Positions 1 through 6,903 of a stretch of DNA of 22,120 nucleotides are shown here, in pieces. A program made the translations under genes and the position numbers. Below the pieces are notes generated by a model. The model was not told the origin of the DNA and ran no database searches. It saw nothing but the letters and a program-made list of their open reading frames with translations. Every line of letters starts with the position of its first letter. Within the stretch, counting starts at the first letter, position 1. The DNA comes from a virus, in IMG/VR virus record IMGVR_UViG_3300017991_005538, positions 1-22,120 of that record, one strand, 5' to 3'.

Positions 1-1542
1 TCAGGCCAGGACGGTGCTATGGGTACGGTCACGTTTGGGGAGCCAATTGTTACAGGATTCGAACCGTTGGTGGTTTGGTAACGCATACCAGACCTCCAGC
101 GTTCGACGGTCGTGGACGAGGATCTTCTTCACCAATCGGCGGAGAAGGTCCTTCTTTTGTGGGTTCGTCCCCTCAGCCATGACGTGCTCGAACTTGTCGA
201 CGAGAGTCGCGAGCATCTCCTTATCAATCGCGGGTAGCTCCAGCCTCTCCCTGCGCACGTCGAGGTTTCGCCTCTCGCCCTCCAGTTCCTCCAGCCGCGT
301 CCGTAGATCGCGGACCTTCTCGTTGCAGAGGGCAGGATCGAGCTTCCCAGCTTCGAATGCCTTGAAGTAGCGATCCATCGCTGCCTGTGCCTTCGTGGCC
401 TCCGCGAAGTTGCTGTCGATTTCCTTCTCGATGGCTGGTCGCTCGGCGGTGAGCTGCCTATTTGCTTCTTCCCACACCCGGGACATGAACTGCTCGTCCC
501 GGAACATGCCCTTGACGTCCTCGATGATCGCTCCATCCAAGAGGTCCGATCTGACATAGTCCTGCTCGCAATCATGGTCGTTGAAGCGTTTCGAGCAGAC
601 GTAGTAGGGGACGGAGACACCGTTCTTGTGGCCGCCACCGCCGAACATGCGGCTCCCGCACTTTGCGCACTTGATGACACCGGTGAGGAGCCGATCGTCG
701 CCGTGCCGCATTTGGCGTCCTTTAAGATCTTCGTTACGTTCCTCAAGGACATTCCTGGCCTTCTCAAAGAGCACTTCCGATACGAGCGGGTCGTGGGTTC
801 CCTCATGCAATATCTCTAACCACCGAATCTTGCCGATGTAGACGGGGTTGCGGAGCATGTAAAGGACGACGCGCCGGCCCCACTTCCGCCCGTTGCGGTT
901 CCGATGACCGGCCCCGTTAAGCTGCTTGCAGATAGCCGACGTGCCTTCCTTGCCGAGGGCGTACATCTTGAACATCTTGCGGACGATGAGCGCCTCTTCC
1001 TCGTGGACGACGAGGCCCTTCTCGGGATCGAGCTGATAACCGTAGGGCACATACCCGCCGACGAACTTCCCGCTCTTCGCCTTCTTCTCCATTCCGACTT
1101 TGGTGCGTTCGACGATGGTGGCGTGCTCGAATTCGGCGAAAACGCCGAGCATCTGAAGCATCATCTTCCCGGCGGCGTTGGCGGTGTCGAAGGGCTCGGT
1201 GATGGACTTCAGAGCGACGCCGTACTTGGTGAGCTCGTCCACCATCAGAGCAAGCTCGCGGACCTTGCGCGATAGGCGGTCGACGCGAAAGACGAGGAGC
1301 ATGTTGAAGGCCTGAGCCTCGGCGTCGAAGAGCATCTCCTCGAGGCCGGGGCGGTTCATGTGCGTGCCGCTCTCCGTGTCCCGGTAGACCTTGTGGAGAC
1401 GCCAGTCGTCGCCCCACTGGGCCTTGCAGAAGGCCTCGAGCCGCTCCTTCTGGGCGCCGAGCGAGTACTTCTGATGGTCCTCGTCGGTCGAGATCCGGGT
1501 GTAGAAGGAGACCCGGACCGGCGCACGAGGTTTTTCACTCAT
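1..1542 (-). CDS. int: Large serine recombinase (phage integrase)
   Basis: This 513-residue protein would catalyse site-specific integration and excision of the element. It starts with a resolvase-type catalytic domain (about residues 10-155) with the nucleophile Ser18 in YTRISTD and the conserved VFRVDRLSR segment at 84-92. A recombinase DNA-binding domain follows (about 165-275), then a zinc beta-ribbon with Cys292, Cys295, Cys316 and Cys325. A charged, probably coiled-coil stretch (about 360-440) and a short C-terminal tail complete the order known for large serine integrases. The ATG at 1542 is the first possible start, because an in-frame TGA lies four codons upstream. The best ribosome binding site (AGGAGG near 1561-1566) is 18 bases away and fits a short upstream reading frame better. 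The gene is intact and diverges from the operon starting at 1911. The attachment site is not identifiable here. Confidence 0.95.
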   Translation of the reverse strand: MSEKPRAPVRVSFYTRISTDEDHQKYSLGAQKERLEAFCKAQWGDDWRLHKVYRDTESGTHMNRPGLEEMLFDAEAQAFNMLLVFRVDRLSRKVRELALMVDELTKYGVALKSITEPFDTANAAGKMMLQMLGVFAEFEHATIVERTKVGMEKKAKSGKFVGGYVPYGYQLDPEKGLVVHEEEALIVRKMFKMYALGKEGTSAICKQLNGAGHRNRNGRKWGRRVVLYMLRNPVYIGKIRWLEILHEGTHDPLVSEVLFEKARNVLEERNEDLKGRQMRHGDDRLLTGVIKCAKCGSRMFGGGGHKNGVSVPYYVCSKRFNDHDCEQDYVRSDLLDGAIIEDVKGMFRDEQFMSRVWEEANRQLTAERPAIEKEIDSNFAEATKAQAAMDRYFKAFEAGKLDPALCNEKVRDLRTRLEELEGERRNLDVRRERLELPAIDKEMLATLVDKFEHVMAEGTNPQKKDLLRRLVKKILVHDRRTLEVWYALPNHQRFESCNNWLPKRDRTHSTVLA

Positions 1543-1555
1543 GGCGGTGTCTCAC
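1535..1555 (-). other. Possible six-codon leader peptide overlapping the integrase start
   Basis: On the minus strand AGGAGG is followed at normal spacing by GTG (1555-1553), which opens a frame of six codons (VRHRHE) ending in TGA at 1537-1535. This frame overlaps the integrase ATG at 1542-1540. Such an arrangement could couple integrase translation to the leader. It may equally be chance, with the integrase using a long spacer. Confidence 0.3.
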
Positions 1556-1642
1556 TTGTAACCTCCTGCTAATATGCAAGTTACGCATTATCTCCACTCC
1601 CAGTCCTACCTCTGGACGCCCACCGACATCAAGGAAATTCCG

Positions 1643-1710
1643 GGGGCTCTAACCAGCCCCGTCCCAAAGAGAAAGGGGGGTTGGACGGGGCGGGCGGGGA
1701 CAGGCGGGGG
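1643..1710. other. Alternative hairpins and G-run cluster
   Basis: GGGGCT (1643-1648) can pair with AGCCCC (1655-1660) across a 6-base loop. GCCCCGTCC (1656-1664) can pair perfectly with GGACGGGGC (1683-1691) across an 18-base loop. The two stems share bases 1656-1660, so they exclude each other. G runs of 6, 4, 3, 4 and 5 bases at 1675-1680, 1687-1690, 1692-1694, 1696-1699 and 1706-1710 also make a candidate G-quadruplex on the plus strand. Function is inferred only. Confidence 0.45.
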
Positions 1711-1726
1711 TGCATTCTCTCAGGTC

Positions 1727-1754
1727 TTGACGCTAAACATTTGTAGGGTAATAC
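1727..1754 (+). promoter_or_regulatory. Candidate sigma70-type promoter for the two-gene operon
   Basis: TTGACG at 1727-1732 is followed after 16 bases by TAATAC at 1749-1754. The -35 matches five of six consensus bases and the -10 only three. It would give a leader of about 150 bases before the ATG at 1911, containing the inverted repeat at 1822-1848. Confidence 0.35.
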
Positions 1755-1821
1755 TTCACAGAGTTGTGCCAGTCTGGTCGAGAGTGCTGAAGATGGGATG
1801 CGTCTGGAACTGGCCGACAGG

Positions 1822-1848
1822 AGATGTTCCCGATCCAAGTGAACATCT
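1822..1848. promoter_or_regulatory. Inverted repeat, possible operator
   Basis: AGATGTTC at 1822-1829 and its perfect complement GAACATCT at 1841-1848 are separated by 11 bases. Arm centres are 19 bases apart, about two helical turns, as for a dimeric regulator. The site lies in the leader of the operon starting at 1911. No cognate regulator is identified. Confidence 0.35.
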
Positions 1849-1910
1849 GGCTAATCCGCGGTTGTGAGCGCGATCAGAGTGTTTGGCAGGATTCCATAGG
1901 AGGCGAGGAG

Positions 1911-3044
1911 ATGCCGCGGCTGCGGTTCAAGAACTTCAGCGATCTTACGTTCATTCAGAGTATTGATAAGTCAACGCACCTTGGTCCCTTTCTTGCGACG
2001 CACAGGGACTACTTCGAGCGACAAGGCATTGATGTTACGAAGCTCAAGAACGATGATGCGACCGATAGACGGCTCCTGCGGATCTTCACCCAGCCTGATG
2101 AAGACATGCCGGCAGATCTGCTCGAGGCCCTCTACCTGCTTGACGATCTCGCGGATGAGGCTGGGCATGACCGGATACTGGATGAGGCCCGGCGCAAGAA
2201 CATCAACCTCAACAGCAGAGAACTCACCCCTGGTGAGTTCGCCATCGTGGTACACGGTAAACATCCAGATCTGATCTGGGTATGTCACGAAAAGACGATC
2301 TACCGGAAGATCAAGAACTACCAAGAATACCAAGGCAAGAACAGTCTAAAGCTCACGTTCTCGGTTGTAGAGAGGAAGCGTGCGGCTCTTGAGCAAGCTC
2401 TGGCTCCATGGTTCGAATCCAACAATCGAAGCCGCGCATGCGAGATCTATCCCTATGAGGAGGGCGAGGAGATCAAGTTCCTCATCACGCACGGACGGCC
2501 CCTCCGAACGGATGGCAGCATCGACAAGAGGCTGAGAAGATCCCGTGTCGCGTACCGCCCTCAGAAGCATGACTCGGTGATTTACAATAATCAGCTGTCA
2601 GTGCTGCGGATCAACGCGCAGACGCTGGGCGAGAAGGACCTCTATCGGAAGACCTTTGGCCAAGTCCTCTTCAACGACTCAGACCATTTCCCTGATGGGG
2701 ACATCTACACGTTGGCGCCGTTAAGGAGCGGGGCGGGAGCCATCAAAACGGTCAGTGGCGTCTTGTCCGCTCGCCTCTCGGAAGTATGGATCGCAATCGA
2801 CGACGATCAGGGATTCGTTCAGATATCGAGGGGCTACGACCTCGCGCAGAGCATGAACACGTATGGGAAACCAAACCTGCAAGAAGGCCGCTTGGTGCGC
2901 GCCGCCTTCCTAATCAAGTACTCCAGCGGAGGCCGCCCGCGGAAGCTCGAGCTGCGCCCGACCAATGTTGCCATCTACGATCGCGACCGAGACGGAGAGG
3001 CTGCAGCGCGTTTCATGCGTGCGAACGGCTATCTCAAGCTCTGA
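1911..3044 (+). CDS. Uncharacterised protein, first gene of the two-gene accessory operon
   Basis: I do not recognise this 377-residue protein. The ATG at 1911 is preferred over an in-frame GTG-type start 29 codons upstream, because AGGAGG at 1899-1904 precedes it at good spacing. It is soluble-looking, with no signal peptide or membrane segment. The N-terminal third is helical and acidic, including ADLLEALYLLDDLADEAGHD. The middle holds many Lys and Arg residues (YRKIKNYQEYQGKNS). The C-terminal half carries a block with YNNQLSVLRINAQT followed by KDLYRKTFGQVLFNDSDHF. The next gene starts 10 bases after its stop, so the two are almost certainly co-transcribed and may act together. The slot between integrase and early genes is where temperate elements often carry defence or fitness cargo, but defence is only inferred here. 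No nuclease, kinase or helix-turn-helix motif could be assigned. Confidence 0.85.
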   Translation: MPRLRFKNFSDLTFIQSIDKSTHLGPFLATHRDYFERQGIDVTKLKNDDATDRRLLRIFTQPDEDMPADLLEALYLLDDLADEAGHDRILDEARRKNINLNSRELTPGEFAIVVHGKHPDLIWVCHEKTIYRKIKNYQEYQGKNSLKLTFSVVERKRAALEQALAPWFESNNRSRACEIYPYEEGEEIKFLITHGRPLRTDGSIDKRLRRSRVAYRPQKHDSVIYNNQLSVLRINAQTLGEKDLYRKTFGQVLFNDSDHFPDGDIYTLAPLRSGAGAIKTVSGVLSARLSEVWIAIDDDQGFVQISRGYDLAQSMNTYGKPNLQEGRLVRAAFLIKYSSGGRPRKLELRPTNVAIYDRDRDGEAAARFMRANGYLKL

Positions 3045-3054
3045 GTGCAAGCCG

Positions 3055-4206
3055 ATGGCATCTGACCTTGACCTTTCGCGATTCTGGGAACTCCTAGAGA
3101 CGAACTTCCCGCTCGCCGGCGCGAGACGCGACCTACGAGACAGCTTAGGATGCGATCTCGTTACGGCCCTCGAGACCGGAGAAGTCCTCTCGTACGTCCG
3201 TGCGGCTGAACGCATCTCCTGCCCGCGGCCTGGTGGGGCAGGGTGTCCCCGGCACGTAGTGGAGCTGAGCGACGGTCGGATCCTAGGTGTGTGCGGGAAC
3301 GATCCCCCGGAATGCGAGGATATTGAGCTCACACAGAGAGACATAGAAGTCCTCGGGGTTCAGCCAGAGCGGCTTTGCCGGGCTCTCCGCCACGCCCTCT
3401 GCATGGGCGGCAAAATCGAAGCCATCGCCGGTCTCCGAAACACGTATCGGGCGGGAACTTTCAAGCCGAGGCCGACGGTTCGGAACTCAGTTTATTTTGT
3501 CGCGCGATGCGCTGAGCGCGAGTATTCGGAAGCATTCGACGCGCTGCGGTCGCGGCAGGAGGGTAACAGCTTCGCGATACTGGTTCCAACAGATCGGTTC
3601 GTCAGTGTTGACACGATCCGGCAGATGGCCACGCTGGGCATTCCGATCATCGCTCTCCGGGGCCTCATAAGTCCCGATACAAACGGGCAGCTGATTACGT
3701 CCGAGGACGCACTCCAATTGTTCGAAGGCATTGGCCGGCGAGCCGCGACAACTGCCGGGCTCTCGGCCCCCGTCGTGGCGCAGGCTCTCACCCACGAGGG
3801 ATGGCGGGATCTCGATGAGACTTCCTACCGCGGACTGATCGAGAAGGTCAATGAGTACAGCATCGTGGCTGACGAGATGAGCGGGGTGGTTTGGAAATGC
3901 GTGAATCGGCGCAAATCGCCTGAGCCCATAGAAGATGTTCAGCCCGGGTACTTCCGCATGATACATGCGACCGTTATGAAAAAGGGTTACTTCGATCCCG
4001 CCGTCGAGGGCCCGATGGAGGAACAAGAGTCGGGGAAACAGATCTTCCAGAGGGCCAGAAAGGCCATCGATATCAAGTACAAGGACCGCCACGGTACGAC
4101 GAAATGGCGGCTATTCAAGACTGCAAAGGTCGACAATCATGCCGTCTACCATTTCCAACCCGACCCCAACTTCAAGTTTGCCCTCATTTTCCTACCACGT
4201 TCCTGA
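3055..4206 (+). CDS. Uncharacterised Cys4 protein, second gene of the accessory operon
   Basis: This 383-residue protein is not recognised by function. The ATG at 3055 lies 10 bases after the previous stop. An upstream in-frame start at 2965 would overlap the previous gene by 80 bases and is unlikely. Residues 56-87 hold four cysteines (C56, C64, C80, C87) in CPRPGGAGC and VCGNDPPEC, spaced as in a small zinc-binding fold. A central alpha/beta-looking region includes FAILVPTDRF and GIPIIALRGLI (about residues 180-220). The C-terminal part (about 330-383) is basic and ends in a predicted strand-rich segment (VYHFQPDPNFKFALIFLP), which could be a winged-helix-like nucleic-acid-binding region. 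Partnership with the upstream gene is inferred from the tight spacing. A two-component sensor and effector pair, or a regulator with its partner, are both possible. Confidence 0.85.
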   Translation: MASDLDLSRFWELLETNFPLAGARRDLRDSLGCDLVTALETGEVLSYVRAAERISCPRPGGAGCPRHVVELSDGRILGVCGNDPPECEDIELTQRDIEVLGVQPERLCRALRHALCMGGKIEAIAGLRNTYRAGTFKPRPTVRNSVYFVARCAEREYSEAFDALRSRQEGNSFAILVPTDRFVSVDTIRQMATLGIPIIALRGLISPDTNGQLITSEDALQLFEGIGRRAATTAGLSAPVVAQALTHEGWRDLDETSYRGLIEKVNEYSIVADEMSGVVWKCVNRRKSPEPIEDVQPGYFRMIHATVMKKGYFDPAVEGPMEEQESGKQIFQRARKAIDIKYKDRHGTTKWRLFKTAKVDNHAVYHFQPDPNFKFALIFLPRS

Positions 4207-4338
4207 CCTAGTTCCAAGCCTTTAGAAGACTTCTTCGCTCTATACACGCCACGTACAGTCCACATCTGCTCTGGATACAGAGTAGCCCTCTAGTCTCTCC
4301 ACATAGTTCGAAACCCCGAACACCAAAGGAGAGACCAC

Positions 4339-4551
4339 ATGGAACAAGAATGGCGATGTACTCGTTGCGGAAAGCTCCTCGCTGTCCTACATGCTGACCG
4401 GCTCCACATCCGTCTTGCCCGTGGCCACGAGTATCTAGTCGGTTTCCCCGTGACCGCTGTGTGCCGGAGTTGCAGGACGTTGAATGAGCTTCCCGATGAC
4501 AGAAGAGAGGGTGGCCCCGACAAAGTCAATGCGGTGACCATCACGGACTAA
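4339..4551 (+). CDS. Com-like zinc-ribbon protein
   Basis: This 70-residue protein has paired cysteines CTRCGKLL (C7, C10) and CRSCRTLNE (C42, C45). That is the pattern of the Mu Com family of small zinc-finger proteins, in which Com activates translation of the mom modification gene. Many phages carry such genes without known targets, so the function here is inferred by family only. The ATG is supported by AAAGGAG about 7 bases upstream. It opens the early rightward cluster after a 132-base gap and is followed by the sigma-like gene. The insert between the two Cys pairs is longer than in Mu Com. Confidence 0.75.
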   Translation: MEQEWRCTRCGKLLAVLHADRLHIRLARGHEYLVGFPVTAVCRSCRTLNELPDDRREGGPDKVNAVTITD

Positions 4552-4630
4552 TCCACAGCACTTTGAGGCGCGCGACGCCCTAATCGGCCAGTAGGAGGTG
4601 CCAGACGCCCGGCCAGGAAGGCCAGGCGTC

Positions 4631-5395
4631 GTGGTAAGCACTCCCAGGGATCAGGACCGTAAACAACTCGAGCACGAACTTGAAACCGATGAATACCAAA
4701 ACCTACTGGTCAAGCTTCAGCGGAAAGCGCCGTTCCTGCGGCGGTTCGACACGTGGCGGGATGTGATCGCGTTCATGCGTGCGGGAACGTCACGGGATCC
4801 GCGCAAGGACGAGGTCTTGAGGCCTATTCTGACCGCGCATGACGCGGACCAGGACTATCGCTGGCGGAAGATCCTGCTCGCGATCTTCTGGCCAGCGCTC
4901 GTGTCCATCCGCCGCAGGAAGTTTTATTGGGACGAGGACGAGCCGGATGAGCTTTGGCAGCGCATCTTCTGGGCGTTCCACCAGGCGATTTGCCGGATCG
5001 ATCTAGCGCGCCGTCCGAGACGGTTGGCGCAGAAAATTGTCAACGACGCGATCCATGACCTCTATCTCGACTATCAACGCTGCTGGGACCACGCGAGCCG
5101 CGAGGTCGCGACGGATCCGGATGAGCTAGATGAGTTCCCCTATGAGGACGTTGCAATCGATCTTGACGAGATGATCGATGCCCAAACAGCGCTCGCACGA
5201 GAAATCAGCAGGTTGCGGGGGCACCTCAATGCCGGCCGCATCACCGAGGGCGACTTCGTGTTGATCGTCGGCACGCGCATTTACGGCAGGTCCATTGCCG
5301 AGTACGCACGCGAGATGGGACTGGACTACGAGCTCGTCAAGAAGCGCAGGCAACGGGTCGAGGCCGCCATTGGCCGCTTTGAGACAAGGTCATAA
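4631..5395 (+). CDS. Sigma-factor-like phage regulatory protein
   Basis: This protein of about 254 residues resembles an RNA polymerase sigma-70 family member. A helical, aromatic- and Arg-rich segment (about 75-150: ILLAIFWPALVSIRRRKFYW, then DELWQRIFWAFHQAICRI) corresponds to region 2. A C-terminal helix-turn-helix (about 205-250, with RSIAEYAREMGLDYELVKKR) corresponds to region 4. An acidic linker separates them. The frame is open from a GTG at 4598, but there AGGAGG abuts the start codon. The GTG at 4631, with AGGAAGG about nine bases upstream, is the better start. It probably directs transcription of other genes of the element, which is inference. Alternatives are a sigma-like activator that has lost promoter specificity, or a plain helix-turn-helix regulator. 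Confidence 0.65.
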   Translation: MVSTPRDQDRKQLEHELETDEYQNLLVKLQRKAPFLRRFDTWRDVIAFMRAGTSRDPRKDEVLRPILTAHDADQDYRWRKILLAIFWPALVSIRRRKFYWDEDEPDELWQRIFWAFHQAICRIDLARRPRRLAQKIVNDAIHDLYLDYQRCWDHASREVATDPDELDEFPYEDVAIDLDEMIDAQTALAREISRLRGHLNAGRITEGDFVLIVGTRIYGRSIAEYAREMGLDYELVKKRRQRVEAAIGRFETRS

Positions 5396-5426
5396 CGACT
5401 TGCGTACGGCTTGTCCCCGTCGAGTG

Positions 5427-5456
5427 CCCCTACACCCCCCTTGGGTAGTGGAGGGG
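5427..5456 (+). terminator. Imperfect hairpin after the sigma-like gene
   Basis: CCCCTACAC (5427-5435) pairs with GTGGAGGGG (5448-5456) with one mismatch. It lies in the 94-base gap between the sigma-like gene and the next small gene. No T run follows on the plus strand, so it may be a pausing or processing structure rather than a terminator. Confidence 0.3.
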
Positions 5457-5489
5457 AGTGAAAGCACGGACAGAGAAGGCGAGGAACCC

Positions 5490-5756
5490 ATGATCAGCAA
5501 AGCCGAAGCCCAGGCAATGATCGATGACGTGTTCGAGGAGGAGGCCCTCGTAATCGGCGGCCTGGTTGCCATCAACGAGATGGATGACGACCTGGTCTGG
5601 CGCCTGGTCAAGCACCTCGATGTGATTCGCGGCAAGGCGCTGCGCCGCCTCCAAGCTGGGACGCACGAAGGCAATGACGAGCCGCCGCGCCGCAGACCGA
5701 ACCTCAGGCCGCACCCGGCAATCCAGGAATTCCTGCTCTCCCTGAGGAGGGCCTAG
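5490..5756 (+). CDS. Small protein of unknown function
   Basis: An 88-residue acidic-then-basic protein. The N-terminal half looks helical (SKAEAQAMIDDVFEEEALVI, then NEMDDDLVWRLVKHLDVIRG). The C-terminal part is Arg- and Pro-rich (EPPRRRPNLRPHP). The ATG has AAGGCGAGGA a few bases upstream and begins a tight run of genes leading into the recombination module. The next gene starts two bases after its stop. No family is recognised, and nothing suggests a membrane or enzymatic role. Confidence 0.7.
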   Translation: MISKAEAQAMIDDVFEEEALVIGGLVAINEMDDDLVWRLVKHLDVIRGKALRRLQAGTHEGNDEPPRRRPNLRPHPAIQEFLLSLRRA

Positions 5757-5758
5757 CC

Positions 5759-5947
5759 GTGTCGGCACCGACACGAATCGACATCACACGCCACTATGGC
5801 GAACTGTCGGAGAAGGACACGGACGCGGTGGTAAAGGCCGTGGCAGGCCTCATCGTGGACTACCTCAAAACGGACCGCCAATCCGGCCAAGAGACTTCTG
5901 CGGCGCCGCACCAGCGGCAAGTGAAAGAGGAGGAGACAGAAGCATGA
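5759..5947 (+). CDS. Small protein of unknown function
   Basis: A 62-residue protein from a GTG start with GAGGAGG about ten bases upstream. It has a predicted helical core (EKDTDAVVKAVAGLIVDYLK) and a polar tail. Its stop overlaps the start of the nuclease gene in an ATGA, so it is translationally coupled to the recombination module. No function is assigned; an accessory or regulatory role in that module is only a guess from position. Confidence 0.7.
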   Translation: MSAPTRIDITRHYGELSEKDTDAVVKAVAGLIVDYLKTDRQSGQETSAAPHQRQVKEEETEA

Positions 5948-6792
5948 ACATCCCTGCGGTATTCCGCAAGCGTCGAGGAGATGGGGACGAGCTCGTGGAC
6001 GACCTGAGTTTCCTGATCCGCGAGCCGGCCGACGTCTACCACGCCAAGGCCAAGGGCTTCCTCACCAGTCATCAACTGGCGGACTTCCGCCGCAACGCAC
6101 TCCTGTTCCACAAGAAAGAGCTGGGGCTCGTTAAGGATGAGGACCGGCCGGCCTATGTCATCGGACGCGCCGCGCACGTGCTCATCCTAGAAGGGCGCGA
6201 GGCCTACGAGCAGGGCTACGCCTTCGGCGGGCCGGTAAATCCCAAGACCGGCGAGCCTTTCGGCACGCGCACGAAGGCGTTTCAAGAATGGGCCGAGGCG
6301 CAGGGAAAGCCGGTACTCGACGATGAGCAAGCTGCGCTCATCGAGAACCTGAACGCCGCGGTCCAGGCGCATGAGCACTCGGCGGGGCTTCTCGCCGACG
6401 GCATCGCGGAAGGCGTGGTGCGAGCCGAGTACAGCGGCGTGATGGCCCAATCGCGCCTCGACTGGCTGAACCCTCAACGGGGCATCGTAGACCTCAAGAC
6501 ATGCGACAACCTCGACTGGCTGCAAATGGACGCTCGCACCTACGGGTATGCGCATCAGCTGGCCTTCTACCGGTCCGTTGTCGCCGCCCTTATACAGTCG
6601 GTGCTTCCGGTTTATCTGATCGCCGTGGAGAAGCGCGAGCCGTTTCGCTGCGGCGTATGGCGCATGGGCGAGGAGGTGCTGGGGATCGCCCAGAAGGAGA
6701 ACGAAGAGGCCATCGAGCGGCTGAAGCAGTGTCGGGAAACTGGCACCTGGCCCACGGGATACGAGGACATCCGCGTCTTCGATTGGATCTGA
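5944..6792 (+). CDS. RecE/DUF3799-like PD-(D/E)XK exonuclease
   Basis: This 282-residue protein matches the phage RecE/YqaJ-like exonuclease pattern. An N-terminal helical part leads to GRAAHVLILEG (H78), then an acidic strand (VVRAEYSGV, E162), then SRLDWLN (D173) and the metal-binding IVDLKTCDN with D183 and K185. AHQLAFYR follows at about 203-210. Such enzymes chew duplex ends to leave single strands for annealing or RecA-like proteins. The next gene is a Sak4-like ATPase, the usual partner type. The start overlaps the previous stop by 4 bases. A 111-base gap with a possible long-range stem follows. Confidence 0.85.
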   Translation: MNIPAVFRKRRGDGDELVDDLSFLIREPADVYHAKAKGFLTSHQLADFRRNALLFHKKELGLVKDEDRPAYVIGRAAHVLILEGREAYEQGYAFGGPVNPKTGEPFGTRTKAFQEWAEAQGKPVLDDEQAALIENLNAAVQAHEHSAGLLADGIAEGVVRAEYSGVMAQSRLDWLNPQRGIVDLKTCDNLDWLQMDARTYGYAHQLAFYRSVVAALIQSVLPVYLIAVEKREPFRCGVWRMGEEVLGIAQKENEEAIERLKQCRETGTWPTGYEDIRVFDWI

Positions 6793-6798
6793 AACCGG

Positions 6799-6875
6799 CG
6801 GGGAGCGGGCGGGATGGCGTGACGCGCTGATGGCCGGGGGCGCGTTAGGACTCCCTGGGTCCGCCCGTCTCCCCG
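6799..6875 (+). other. Long-range GC stem between nuclease and ATPase genes
   Basis: CGGGGAG (6799-6805) can pair with CTCCCCG (6869-6875), and GGGCGG (6807-6812) with CCGCCC (6861-6866). This gives a stem of about 13 pairs with small internal bulges, closing a loop of about 48 bases. It sits in the largest gap of the replication operon and just before the ribosome binding site of the next gene. A role in transcript processing or translation control is only inferred. Confidence 0.35.
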
Positions 6876-6903
6876 TAAACCCGAACGAGAGGAGGTACAA
6901 CCG

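Larger units (their letters stand above)
1556..1910. promoter_or_regulatory. Divergent intergenic regulatory region
   Basis: This 355-base stretch between the leftward integrase and the rightward operon at 1911 holds no convincing gene. It contains the integrase ribosome binding site, a minus-strand GATAAT at 1592-1587 that could be a -10 box without a good -35, and competing hairpins with a G-run cluster (1643-1710). A plausible rightward promoter lies at 1727-1754 and an 8-base inverted repeat at 1822-1848. In a temperate element this is where the lysogeny switch would be expected, but no repressor-type helix-turn-helix gene is next to it. Confidence 0.5.

Noticed and set aside
6187-6900. 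Minus-strand frame of 237 codons
   Set aside because: Antisense to the RecE-like nuclease gene, whose catalytic motifs are clear.
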